A stretch of 64,000 bases of DNA from contig VTPC01001007.1 of the NCBI GenBank assembly GCA_011009095.1, positions 5,460 through 69,459 of the forward strand. The letters are read 5' to 3'. How positions within the stretch are numbered: position 1 is the stretch's first letter; each line of letters opens with the position of its first letter. Source of the DNA: Ignelater luminosus (lineage: Eukaryota > Arthropoda > Insecta > Coleoptera > Elateridae). Below are positions 1 through 11,496 of the stretch, in pieces. A model generated the notes under the pieces. That model ran no database searches. It worked only from the letters and a program-made list of their open reading frames with translations, and had not been told where the DNA came from. The translations under genes and the position numbers were made by a program.

Positions 1-168
1 TACTCGTAGCTTTACAGTAAGTATCACTGGAAATGATTTTTCGTTAGTCTTCCTCTCTCAGTTGATACTCAAGAGTGTAATTTAGGCCTTTGCGAATCTC
101 TGCAAGTGCCAAGGTAAAGATTGATGAAAGATTTCCTTAACATTGTAACAACCCAAATTTAATTAGAA

Positions 169-1110
169 ATGAATGAAAAACTTGCATTTAGAATTACTGA
201 TATTTTTAAAGCAAATAACTATAATAGAAGAGTAGCACAAAATCATTTTAAAGAAGAAAATATATCAGTTAGAACAATAAACAATGTGAATAAAAGCTAT
301 AATGAAGATGATCAAATAGGATACAAAAAAGGGAAAGAGAATATTCATAGTGAAAGTGCAAAAAAAAATATTTCTCGGGTAAGAAAATCCTATATTTATA
401 ATCGAAGCTAAAGCTTAAATGATTGTGCAAGAAAACTGGACATTTTAAAATATGCGGTAATAAGAACCACGAAGAAACTTGGGATATCATCAAAAACTAG
501 AAAGCCCGCTTCAAAATATACATTCGAACAACAAGAAGAGGCACAAAGAGCTTGTACAAGGTTGTACAAAAAAGGTGTTGTTCTGGAGGTGGAAGCTCAT
601 TTTGGATGCTGAAACTTACGTGCCCGTAGATCTAGATCAAATACCAAGTAGCCGTTTCTATTCTACAATACCTGGATATGAAACACCCGCACAACACAAA
701 TTGAAGCATAAAGAAAAATTTTCCAAAAAATTCTTCATCTGGCAGGCAATTTCTCAAAGTGGTTTAATTTCAGATCCCTTCGTCACAACAGGAACAATTA
801 ACAGAAGAATGTCTCAAAAAATTCTTTGCTTTTTATTCATCACCACAATAATCAAGAAAAAATGTTGTTTTAGTCAGACATGGCTTCTAGACATTATACC
901 AAAGATGTCGTAAATTTCTTAAATCAGGAAAAGATAGAGATGGTGTCTAAAACTGATAATTCTCCAAATGTATCGCATCGCGGGTCCATCGAGAAGTTCT
1001 GGGCTCTCTGCGAGACCAAATATTACAATAAAGAACCAACAGTAATACAAAGTATTCATAAATGTATCTGGGTCCGGTTGGCTACTAATTTTGATGTGCT
1101 CTCCTGTTGA
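169..1110 (+). pseudogene. Broken Tc1/mariner-superfamily transposase (DD37E-like spacing)
   Basis: Three frames together give one decayed transposase. Codons 169-408 carry the N-terminal helix-turn-helix region and end in a stop. The next frame from about 410 continues with ARKLDILKYAVIRTTKKLGI and a QQEEAQRACTRLYKKG linker. A shift near 580 leads to the catalytic core ILDAETYVPVD (first Asp), then KFFIWQAIS. A further shift gives SDMASRHYTKDVVNFL (second Asp at 877-879) and DNSPNVSHRGSIEKFWAL (Glu). As read, 37 residues separate the second Asp and the Glu, which matches DD37E-type elements rather than classic Tc1 (34). At least two frameshifts and several stops make it non-functional. No terminal repeats were found, and the left end may lie outside the window. 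Confidence 0.8.
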
Positions 1111-1487
1111 TTTATTTCAACAACTGTCCTGCATTTAGCGATTTAATGTCTGAATCGCAGTGAGGGCATTTCTAAATGTTTATGTAAAATGTAAAATAAG
1201 GGAAATTTTATTCATTTTTGAATAATGTTAAAAAAGTTCTTCACCATGAGAGATCTTTTCGCAGAAATCTTAAAAGTTATCTTTTAATTCTTAAAAAACA
1301 TTAGACTAGGCAACCATCATAGCAACGATGCAATGCGTGTAACGTAAAAAACATTCTAATACATATCCCGTTTTTCAAAAGGCAGCAAATGCAGCGGCAA
1401 GCATGATTTCACAGCCCACTGGACCCAGAAACATTTATAGACACTTTGTATAAAAGCTCTGTCAGACTGGTAGAAACGGATTATACA
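1111..1487. other. No gene recognised
   Basis: AT-rich sequence downstream of the transposase relic. Part may be the element's 3' non-coding end, but I could not pair it with a matching terminal repeat. Confidence 0.3.
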
Positions 1488-1605
1488 AGGTGTTCTGGTT
1501 TATGTAGTCAAACATTGGGAGCTGATAGAATATTGAAAAATAAGTTTACTTTGCTGAACAGACTTATATTCAAACACGCTTAGTTTTTGAGATACAGGGT
1601 GTTAA
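1488..1605. repeat. Possible dispersed-repeat fragment with ACAGGGTGTT-type motifs
   Basis: Holds ACAAGGTGTTCTGGTTTATG near 1488 and GAGATACAGGGTGTTAAAG near 1590. Motifs of this kind recur in this window at element edges (10972-region MITE neighbourhood near 11090-11163, 28470, 30972, 31150). They are common in arthropod interspersed repeats. Boundaries are not definable. Confidence 0.25.
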
Positions 1606-1790
1606 AGTTTTATTAGAAATTGTTTGTTTCTTTGCTAGTTCAAATACAGTATACACTATTGAGCTGAATTTTCTTGTACGGTTTCTACTATACGAAATTC
1701 ACTTTTCTACAGTTTTTGTAATTGATGCCTTTCACCTTTCAATGGGCGGAGATTTTGATTCATTCATACTTCTGCAAAAAAGATATGTTG

Positions 1791-1954
1791 CACATAGGAG
1801 CGGTTACACATAAGAAATCAAATCTGTTGTCACATTTGATTTCGCAATTTACTAATCTAATTCTTTAAACTTATAAAGTAGAAATCATCTCATGGTTAAT
1901 TGCGAAATCAAACGTGACAACAGATTTGATTTCTTATGTGCAACCGCTCCTGTG
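1791..1954. repeat. Small fold-back element (near-perfect palindrome)
   Basis: Left arm 1791-1849 and right arm 1898-1954 are reverse complements over about 57 bp. They differ by two substitutions and a 2-bp insertion in the left arm. The spacer is 48 bp. The arms start at GGAGCGGTT and CACATAAGAAATCAAA and meet the spacer at TTTCGCAATT. It has no coding content. It fits a MITE-like hairpin, or a locus giving a double-stranded transcript. I cannot assign a target-site duplication. Confidence 0.85.
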
Positions 1955-3778
1955 ATTACTTTTATGTAGTAAGGACTGCTTAAAGCGATACTTGTTTTTG
2001 GTGATGTTGCTCTTTGTATACTGGTTTAATGAACCTAGAACAGTACTGTTATAGATACCTGCGACTTTACTGAAGTTATGACGTGAAAACCTCTACTTAA
2101 ATATGAATCGTCAATCAATAAGCCTTTAATTTTAAATTTGTTTGAGTTAAGTTTCGAGTCTCTTGAAAAAACTGAAGTTTGGGGTTTTTTCATTCAAATA
2201 GGTGAGTACATTCCATTCTAGTCTTTTGTATTGTTATCTGGGAAAAAGCAGCTGATCACATTTTCATTCTAACTAAGATCGAAAACGTCACTTGGTTTTA
2301 AATTGACCTTTTCAAGGCGGAAATAAATTGAAAATTCCAGCTCCATTTTTTTATTACTTCTAAATACCAAACAGTGTTTAAAATCTCATTAAAAGGATTA
2401 AAACCTGTTGAAAGCCAAACCTCATTTGTATGATCTACTATCTAAGAGAGCCGCGTTTGAATGAGAATGCTTTACTCAAATTACACTGACACAAATCTTC
2501 AAGTAGCTGAAGATTCCAATGCCATACACGACATAAGTCTGAGCTCTTCGGCTTGCGCAGAACCACGAAGACGTAATTGATCGTTTGGGAGTAAAACTTC
2601 ATGCTGGCAAAATTGAACCAGACTCATAGGTGACGGTCGTCCATAAGGACAGCGATATGTTTGCTCAGCATGTCGAAATCAGCTTAAAGGATTGTTTCGT
2701 TGAGGATTCTATCTGCACATTACAATAATTCCTGAGATTGCAGAGTTGTTAAGATGAAACCACATTAACCGGAAGTAACGGACAATTTGCTATACTGAGC
2801 GACAAAAAGTCATTGCAATTAAAAGCTTCCAAAGTATCTAATGACAGTCTAAGAATAAAAATATGTCTCGTGAAAAACAGAAGACGCAAATCAGTTTTGG
2901 GCAAAAAAATAGTTCAATATCACAAAAGCTGTCCAGATGTTGATAGATTTGAAAATGTTTCACAATCGTATCTTAGAAGAATTTCCTTTATTTACGTTTA
3001 ATTCTGAATGAAATTATATAAATGATATTCATTTCAACCAAAAAATGAAGTTAATAAAAACACGTTACTACCTTGTTTTTGTTACTTACATGATGAATAA
3101 GTGCAGAACGCAAAATGTGAAAAACATGATATTGGTTGATGTTCATTCAGTGAATGTCTTTTTAATGAAACGGAGACACCTCTAATTAAGAGCAATTCTG
3201 GTTTCAACAAGCCTTTATAATTAATTAATTAATTAATTAATCGCGGTATTCAGTGTCTGTTTTTTGGTTTTTGTTACTACAATAATATGAGAAAGGCATC
3301 TGTTTGAGTGTTTTCTGACAATTATATCATATTAAAGAATTTTCATCCCAATTTCAAATACAGTTTTATTCGAAAATGCAACGAAAATGAATTTTTGAAC
3401 AACTGGAACTTCCCGTTCGTTGAACAGCTTGCATTCTAAAACTAATAAAATGTTTCCTCTAATTTTGCTCTGCTTACTTATTCAGATGATCATTTCGTTG
3501 TACCTTTACAATAATATGAAAATAAAAAAATGTACGTCTGCATCATTAACATCAAAAGTTGTATAGTTTTCTGCCAAAATTATTACGTATCGTGCCAAGT
3601 CGCGTTTTATTTTAAGTCCTTCCAGTTTTATTTTTATATTTTTTTTCTTTTTCTTGGTCGAATTTACGAGTTCCGCTGTCACAGAATATTTTTCGATCCT
3701 TGCTCTTAGAGAGCAAGTCATTTTTCAAGTTATCCACTTGAGTTTTTTTTTCTGAAGAAAAAATAATGGAAACATAGT
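1955..3778. other. Gene-free stretch
   Basis: No convincing coding region. A short frame at 2813-3001 shows no recognisable motif. A TTAA/AATT microsatellite sits at 3219-3241. The stretch lies just beyond the 3' end of the host gene. Confidence 0.4.
3219..3241. repeat. Tetranucleotide microsatellite (TTAA)n
   Basis: A run of about five and a half TTAA units read directly from the sequence. Confidence 0.9.
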
Positions 3779-3973
3779 GTTCGTATATACTTTATTGACA
3801 AAGCCTTACACCTTTTATTTGGTAAATTTATAAAAAGCATTATTAAGCTGTAAATAATAGACAGAGATTATAATACACAACAATCTTATATTTTTGGTTC
3901 TTAAAACTAGAATTTTTGTTTTTCGTTGTTAATTTATATAAATAATTTATTTAACTACATTTATTGTTGCAAT
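3779..3973 (-). other. Probable 3' UTR with candidate polyadenylation signals
   Basis: Immediately downstream of the TAA stop on the minus strand, AATAAA hexamers occur at 3965-3960, 3951-3946, 3819-3814 and 3796-3791. The hexamers at 3796-3791 and 3819-3814 leave room for a normal UTR of about 150-200 nt. The first lies only about 8 nt past the stop codon and is probably too close to be the main signal. The actual cleavage site cannot be read from sequence alone. Confidence 0.5.
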
Positions 3974-6900
3974 TTATGCTATCTCATAAGGTTCAAATTC
4001 CATATCATTTATCTTTTTAGTATTTGTTTTAATTTTCTCATAATTATGAAAATCGTAGTTGGTTTTTTGATTTGACTTATTAAAATTTATATTATTATAC
4101 GTTTTCTCTTCACTAGAGCTTCCCCATTGTATCATCTTCTTCCCAGTTGCCGATATAATTTTAGGTCCATTTTCTTGTTTATTAATAATTTCTTCTTTGC
4201 TAGTAGTTACTTCTATCGTAGTTGTCTCTGTATAATTCTCTTCTTTTTCATTTATAATTGAATTCTTTCTTTGATTTTCACGATTTTTCTGATCAATTAA
4301 ATATTTTTGTTTTTCTAAGAATTTCTGTTTATATTCAGTAAGATTTTCCGTGCCAACAAGCTCAAGCCTACTGCTACAACTATTAGATTTCAGCAATTTA
4401 AACTTAATTCCATGATAAGTCTCTTTATTATTGTTACGATTATGATTGTTGGAATTCTCATGTTTATTATTACAATCGGAAATGGAATTTTTTCTCGAGT
4501 CCCCAGATCGTTTGCAATTACATTCCCTTACTTGATTTCCTTTAATTTCTTCCATAATCGTCCGTGTCATCGGATTTAATGATATATTATTATCCCCGTT
4601 GCGTATACTTAAAACTTTTCCACCGTAATAAGTCACGGATGTACCGCATTCCCGTATTTTCTGTAAAACATCCTCGCTTACGTATTGCTGCTCGCAGCAC
4701 AATTCGTTATCGTAGAGATTATCGTTGCTTCCGATTTCAGAGGAGTTAGAAGGGTTCGAGCTGGAATCGGTTGCGGAACAATTGTCTTTGTCGGGATCTA
4801 AAGTTTGATACTGAACAGTTTTTCTCGACAGTTTATCTAATTCTTGAGAACTCTGAGATTTTTTCAATCCACATTCAAAAAACTGTCGAACTTGTTTCAC
4901 CGTATCGGGGTTTGGTAATTCATCCTCGTTCATTTCCCTGTTCACTCTTACTGGATGATAAAAGAATCTGCGCCGCAATCCGGTATTTTGATTAGGCGGG
5001 CTTCCATTATGAGACTTATGAAGGAGCTTTGTTATATTTCTTGCTGTTTTTGCGTTGGCCGCTGTTTCGTGTTGGACGTTAGTACGAATTGGCTCGATTA
5101 TTACAATATTATTGTCGATTAATAACTCTTGAAAACTGTAATCCTGTAAATATTGCATTAATCCATCAAATTGCGATTCTTTCTGGCAATTTGCAAATAT
5201 ATTTTTTTGGAATAAATCTGATTTCATTACTCTATAACGGATGTGATCAAATTCAGGTTCATTATTTAAACTTTTTGTTTTAGTAACAGGCTTTTTCTGC
5301 ATATTATCTTCTTTTTCAATTATTTCGACTATGTTAGGGTTTAAGCTTTCAAATTGATTGGAATTAAAACGATGTTTCTCAAAATATGGATTTTCAAAGA
5401 ATGTGCAGGATTCTTTAACGAAAGTAGACATTTTTTCTGATTTGTCTTGATGGATCTTTGGTTCAAAAATTTGTTTTGTTGATTGAACTATACTTTCAGG
5501 CTTTTCCGATTCTTTTTCTTCTTTTGTTTCAAATTTCTTTATTACATCTTCGACTTTAGTTTGTACATCAACTATTTTACATTTGGGAGCTTCAGTATCT
5601 TCTTTGGAATCTTCATCATTGTGATTATCATTATCATTATTATCATTTGCCAATTTTCCCCAATAATTTCTCATAGTGTCTAATCTTTCTTGAAATTCTT
5701 TATTAGATTGTGGATCCATTGATGATATAGATGACGTATCTTCTGCAACTTCGTTAATTTTCGGCAAAGCTTTAATTTTTGTTTTTTCTATTTTAGTTTC
5801 TTTCGGTTGACTGTCTTTGTGCTTTTTATATTTTGGGGGACCCAATCTTTTTATTCCCGAATTTTTAAATTTGTTTTCTGCTTTTGTTGTTACTTCAATT
5901 ATTTGCGGTTTTGTTAGATTATCATCGAAATTTGAAACACCGTTTAAAGTGTCGTTTAAATTTTTAACCGCATCAATAAAGACTTGTTGTTTAGTATCTG
6001 TATTCTTATTGGAAGTTTTATTGCTACTACCACTAGATTTTGTTTTACGTAATTTTGGTATCTTTGAAATTTTTACTTCGAAATCCACAGGAATATTACT
6101 TTCGGCAGTTACATCAAAATGTCGTCCAATATTAACAATAAATCTGTTATTATTACTTTGCGAACTCGCTTTTTCGCACTTTCTTAATTTACGATCAATT
6201 TTCTCACACTGACGTAAATTTTTACCAACCGACAAATCTGGAAGCGAATGATACTGATTGTTAGATAAATTGGTATCTATAGAAGTTTTATTTTTATTAT
6301 CACCAAAAGCTCTAGAAATTTTCTTAGACAGGAAATTCTGTAAAGGTTTTTTTGAACCTTTTTGTGACTCGAGAAATTCTTTTAAATAATTATGACTATG
6401 CCTTCTAGTATTATTGTCCTTAGGAATTTCCTCTTTTTGCGTTTCCTCAACGCTTACAATAGTTCTAAATTCTTCAAGTCTATCTTGCTCACTTCGTCTA
6501 ACCACAGAATAAATTCCTTCATCTGCATGTACTTGCACGCAAGTTTTCAATATTTCTCTTTCTTTTGAATCCTTATTCCTCGGTTTACTAATCAAATTAC
6601 TTTCTAACTCGTTTAATTCTTGATAGTCGCTATATTGCTTTTCCTCAGACTCATTTTTATTTGTCGTTATTTCCGATTCAAGCGAATCTCCCAGTATAGG
6701 ACTTGAGTTATTTGATTTTATTGTTGGCGATTCACTTAGAATTACCGGCAAACATGGAATTTCATCATAAATAGGGTTATTTTCAAAACAAGAATCTGAA
6801 GAATTTGAAGTTTCTATAACTTTTGTAATGTTATCGTTATTTAAGTTAATTTCGTCGAAATTCAAATCGGATTGCGAAAAATCTGAATCCAATTTACTCT

Positions 6901-7706
6901 CTCCACCAGATATTTCAGCTAGTTCTTCGTAAATTTTAAGTTTTTCTTCAGGTTTTTCAACAATGTCGTAAATATTCGGTTCGTAATTTGAATCGTTTTC
7001 GCATGGGGTTGATAGGGTGTAATTAGGTAAACTTCTAGGTTTTCCTTCGTAAAAGCTATTATCTTGATAATGAAATGGCGTGTACTGTCGTATAGTTCGT
7101 GGCTTAGAATTTCTGCCGTATTTGTCGTCTAGTAAATTTTTTCCAAACGAAATATTGTCACGATAAAGAATACTATCGCAAGTATCTTCGGGTGACGAGT
7201 TTTCTTGATAAAACAGGTTGTTTGTTGACAGATTATCCCTAGGCGGTGTTCTCTTATCTTTTTTCTTTCCCTCGTGATACTGCTGCGATTCGTCCTTAAT
7301 CGAAATATTATCTGTCAAAGAAATATCCGTCAAAGAAATATCTGTGTCGCACCTACTATCTGGATAATAGTTCGGGAGACTCAATCCGTAATCGGTTGAA
7401 TGATGGTCGTAGTTATCGTGAACGATTCTAAAAAGGCCGTGCACCGGCTGCTTATTGTAGGAATTTGATTCTAAACTGTCAATTTCACCACCGTTCTGAG
7501 ATGAGAAGGTATTTAACTGAGAGAAAGGCGTGTTTTCTTCTGTCGCTCTGCGGATTGCGGTCACCGAAGATTGGTAGTTTTTCTGCGGATTCTGGAGATT
7601 TACTTGGGTAGAAGCGGCGTATTCCGATGAGGTGCTCGGTTTTCTTTTTATTATTTGTCGCTCGTTTATTTGGGATGTTTCCGGGTTGCGGTCTCGCAAC
7701 GCACAC
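3974..7706 (-). CDS. Terminal coding exon of a large, low-complexity host protein (family not recognised)
   Basis: A single open frame of 1243 codons, ending in TAA at 3976-3974, far longer than chance allows in DNA this AT-rich. It is not a complete gene. The frame has no convincing initiator ATG, and its upstream edge is a splice acceptor (T-rich tract then TTTTTAG at 7718-7707) with the exon starting at 7706. The first base G completes the AGG codon begun by the exon ending at 21870. Residue numbers count from Leu at 7699. The chain is rich in Asn, Ser, Glu and Lys, has no predicted membrane span, and looks largely disordered. Denser blocks are 519-550 (RFIVNIGRHFDV then a basic stretch), 668-684 (FQERLDTMRNYWGKLA), an Asp/Asn-rich run 685-705, 817-870, and 909-942 (RRRFFYHPVRVNREM then PNPDTVKQVRQFFE). 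Tyrosine motifs occur at Y244 (YDIV), Y257 (YEEL), Y311 (YDEIP) and Y397 (YSVV). These resemble SH2-ligand sites, so an adaptor or cytoskeletal role is possible, but this is inference. Confidence is high for coding and low for function. Confidence 0.93.
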
Positions 7707-10197
7707 CTAAAAATAAAAATAATTCTTGAAATAAAATAAAAAGACTTCCTTTTTAACTAAATATAAATGCCTTCAGTATTTAAAATGCTATTACTAGTGT
7801 AACTTTTCTCCTTTTTTTCTCTTTGTAGCTAATTCCCAGAAATGTTACAATTTCTATCCTTTATACGAATTTCATGAAAAGTTTATTATAAATTTAATAA
7901 TCTGCGTTTTAGTTAATTTGTTTGTTAAGTCTGACTGGAAATAATTTCATTAGATAATAATTTTATCATATTAAGGAATGTCAACTGCGAAATTGTATTA
8001 TTTAGAAAATGGCTTTGCAAATACACTTGTAATTAGATAAGAGCAAGGTTTATTTAATTTATGAATTACGATTTTCCGGGTTAATAGATATAAATGTATT
8101 CATACCAGCCCCAGGTAGGATTTAATACTTTAAAAACAGGTATGCAAAGTGGATGAGAATACATATTTCATGAAGTATAAATAATTTTTGAAATAATAAT
8201 TATAACGAAATAATTCCACGCTTCTGATATTAAAAAAAAAACTGCCCACAACTCTCTTAATCACCTTTTACTTGATGAAGTACGTTCATTTATTTATGTA
8301 GAAGTGAAAATAATATTAGTAATTATAGTCTAGCCATAAATCAATTTAAATTAATTTCATAACATAAATTACAAAGAAAAGGGACCAATCTTATTTATAA
8401 CAAATGCTCCGGACTAGTGATTTGGTGGCTTTAGTAGTGGATAAAAATTATATAAAAAAATTCCTAAAGGAGTTATCAGATTTACCAATATATGTACTAC
8501 CTATAGTTGTTAAACAATGCACAAATCTGGGATCATTACCTTTTCTAGACATAATGAAAAGTTCTGGTAAGTATTCTAAGCCAATATAGTAAGTACATTT
8601 TATGAAACAATACAAAATCGCGTCAGGCAATGGCATTTAATAATTATAATAAACTTGATAAATCTCATCTTCCTGTCTTAATAAATAATTCGAAAACATC
8701 CAGTAAAAATTCTTTAAGACGAAATCTTATTAAATGTCTACGGGTAGGATACTGATTTCATATCTGGAATGAAATTTGATGCCAACTACTAATTATGATT
8801 ACACCGACCGCAAGTCAATATCCCAACAGAGAAATTAGATTAAGTTGGAGGTACACAAAATTACAAACCCAATTACAACTGTTGCGATTTATAATAAAAT
8901 TAAGTTCAGTTCAGGAATAGCCAAAGAGTAATAGCTAATATCAATCTAAACTACAGAGTAGTACGTATTGTGCAAGTGTTGAATTAATATTTTGTCTTAA
9001 AAATCTAGAAGCCAAATAGTTTTTAATTAAAATATTAAAAAAAATTAACAGGCGGAAAGAAACCAGAGAGTTTTGAACCATGCATCTTTTATATCGAAAG
9101 GCTTGTTCCAACATCGTTTTTCTGTGAGGGGTATTTAGAAACAACTTCAGAAATACAAAAAAGCATTTTAGTTCATTAATTTTTTGTTGAATCTAAATGC
9201 ATTCCAGTAGTAAACTGACAAAGAGAGTTGATTCCATTAGATATTTTAATTGAAAGCCTAAACGGTAAAAATGGCCGTTGTTCGAAACTCAGTCTTCACG
9301 CCCTAGGCGCCCGAGAAAAATATATCCTACCAGCACCTTCACCACCGCGAGCAATGCCACGAAATAATAACTGCTGCCTCATACTTCCCTAGAATTCGAA
9401 TTATATCAACCTGCAGTCAACGCTGATAACCTAGCAAACGGTAAGACATTACGGTTCCCTTACTAATTGGAAGTAGGAGTGGATATGTGAAGAATAATCT
9501 TATGAGGTTGGCATTAACAGAGAACTTAGCTTCGAATAAAAAACTTCTTTCGATTGATCTTTTACAAGTTTGTAACTAAGAACCATAGAAATACAATATT
9601 CAAGAGCAAAGGCAACTTTAGACAAATTGTAAAGGACGAAGCAATGCATAAAAGTATCGTTAGCTGATGAAAAGAAGTAAACAATGATCAATCTATGATC
9701 AGCGATAACTGCGTCTACGCGCTCTTTGTTTTAGAAATGAAGAAAGTCTATAAACTGTGCTTATCAAACTCTTCTTTATGAAAAGGTCCAAGAAAGCAAT
9801 TTCGTGAATTGCTTACATCTGCTCTAGAACCAGCGATAGACGCTGCACACAAAATAATTTGCTTTTGTACTTCAGGAAACAATGATAACGCTACATCAAG
9901 ATTCTAGCAGCAAGGGTGCGTTCAAAAACAAACACTTTGGGTAGGCTGTGTTGCAGGGGTGTGTTTGTGGAGTGCATCCACAAAGTGATACACAAGTAAC
10001 AAGTATTTATGCACGCAGAAGGTGTTGGGTGATTTATTTGTAACTTAACCTTACGCTTGTGCTTATTATCATCCCGATCGCAGTGCGACGATTATGAATG
10101 ACAGCTTCTAGACATCTGTGAACAGCTGACAGTATATTATCAGAGTTACACTCCTACTATCTTTGAACTGCGTTACCATATCTTTGAATGCATCCTA

Positions 10198-10578
10198 TAC
10201 TAAAATCGGCGAACCAATGCAGTGATCACGTGAAAGTCGCGTGGACAGTATGCGCTAGTATCCATCTGAGTCGACGTCCAATTTACACTAGCAAATCTGA
10301 ATAAACTATCCGCCAAATTTAAAATAAGTAGTGTTTAGGTATTCACGTTAAAGTCTATAATCCAAAAACAAAATAAACACAAGAAGTAAAACGGAAGCAC
10401 GGAGGTTTTTAGGTTATGTTGGTTTCTGTATATATCGGTATATAATAATGCACTGTTGGGTGTATGTTCACACTTCCGTGTGTGAAACCGGCTTCAAGCA
10501 CGTGTTTTTCGGCCAATTGAAAAAGAGCTTGCATTGATCACGCATTTTTATTACTGCATTGGTTCGCTGATTTTAGTG
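10198..10578. mobile_element. TA-flanked MITE of about 380 bp
   Basis: The left end (ACTAAAATCGGCGAACCAATG, about 10199-10219) is repeated inverted at the right end (ACTAAAATCAGCGAACCAATG read on the minus strand, about 10577-10557). Similarity extends to the following GCAGT. TA dinucleotides lie immediately outside both ends (10196-10197 and 10579-10580), as expected for Tc1/mariner-type insertion. The interior has no transposase-like frame, so it is non-autonomous. The exact outer base is ambiguous by one or two positions. Confidence 0.7.
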
Positions 10579-10658
10579 TAGAGCTGTGAACTCATTGGTC
10601 AATAGGTATCGAATCTGTGGATTTGATAATCCTTACACTTACAGGTAGGATTAAGATT

Positions 10659-11059
10659 GTAACGAGAAAAAGCTGAAAAGGAAGCCTAAGGTCCGTTACG
10701 GATAACGAAAGATATTCAAGCCCATAGCTCAAGTCGAAGACGGAGTGGTCCTAGCTAAATTTACCTTAATCCAAAAGGAAAAGAAAGCTTACACAACCAA
10801 AAACTCTTGACAAGTTTAAAAGATGTCCAAAATTAAGGGCGCTAGAAGCTGGGTCATAGGGAACCCAAAAAATCTGTAACGGGAAAAAGTCGAAAAAGAA
10901 GTCACGGATGTCGGAAGATGTTCAAGCCCATAGCTCAAGTCGAAGACGGGGTGGTCCTTTACCAGAAAGAAAAAGAAAGTTTACACAACCAAAAACTCTT
11001 GACGGGTTCAAAAGATGTCCAAAATTAAGGGCGCCAGAAGCTGCGTCATAGGGAACCCA
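10659..11059. repeat. Two-unit tandem repeat, period 217 bp
   Basis: Unit one begins at 10659 (GTAACGAGAAAAAGCTGAAA) and unit two at 10876 (GTAACGGGAAAAAGTCGAAA). Both run through AAGCCCATAGCTCAAGTCGA, a shared ACACAACCAAAAACTCTTGA block and an AGATGTCCAAAATTAAGGGC block, and end in CATAGGGAACCCA. Unit two lacks about 25 bp in its middle. It may be a partial satellite or the tandem part of a larger transposon. Three CACCCTGTA-like motifs follow at 11089-11160. Confidence 0.85.
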
Positions 11060-11085
11060 CGGCCAGTCCACGCAGCTTCTCGAGA

Positions 11086-11163
11086 ACTAACACCCTGTAC
11101 ATGGGTTCCTTACGAGACAACACCCTGTATACAAGAGGCTCTATAAAATATCACTCTGTATAC
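11086..11163. repeat. Three short degenerate repeats with ACCCTGTAY core
   Basis: AACACCCTGTACATGGGTT, AACACCCTGTATACAAGAGG and ATCACTCTGTATACAGATAA follow one another at about 33-38 bp spacing. They directly abut the 217-bp tandem repeat and may be part of the same element. Confidence 0.6.
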
Positions 11164-11460
11164 AGATAACTTTATGAAACGTTTGCAATGAACACACAAC
11201 TTGTAAAGATAATTTTGCAATAAAACCTAACATTTTGAATTATTTGATTTAGACACTTGAAATCTGAAGAAATGAGTCAAATTAATGCTCCCTATTACTT
11301 ACCAAAACGACATAAGTTAAATAAAATGCTACACTCTATATTGCAATAAATCAACAAAACTGAACTTTACTATAATTTATTATAGTCAAAGCAAGTAATC
11401 AAAATATGCTTGTAACAGATAAATAAAGGTGTTAGTAACAACGTAAAAACGTACCAAAAT

Positions 11461-11496
11461 ATAACAAGAGATTATGAAATATAACAAGAGATTATG
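11461..11496. repeat. Short direct repeat, period 20
   Basis: ATAACAAGAGATTATG occurs twice, 20 bp apart (11461 and 11481). A simple local duplication. Confidence 0.85.

Noticed and set aside
4564-6212. Several plus-strand open frames opposite the long exon (4564-4749, 4771-4995, 5089-5283, 5483-5683, 5817-6212)
   Set aside because: They lie antisense to a 1243-codon frame, have low-complexity hydrophobic translations and no gene signals. They are shadows.
8404-8589. Plus-strand frame ending at a GTAAGT-like donor
   Set aside because: No acceptor, homologue or partner exon. It is probably chance inside the minus-strand intron.
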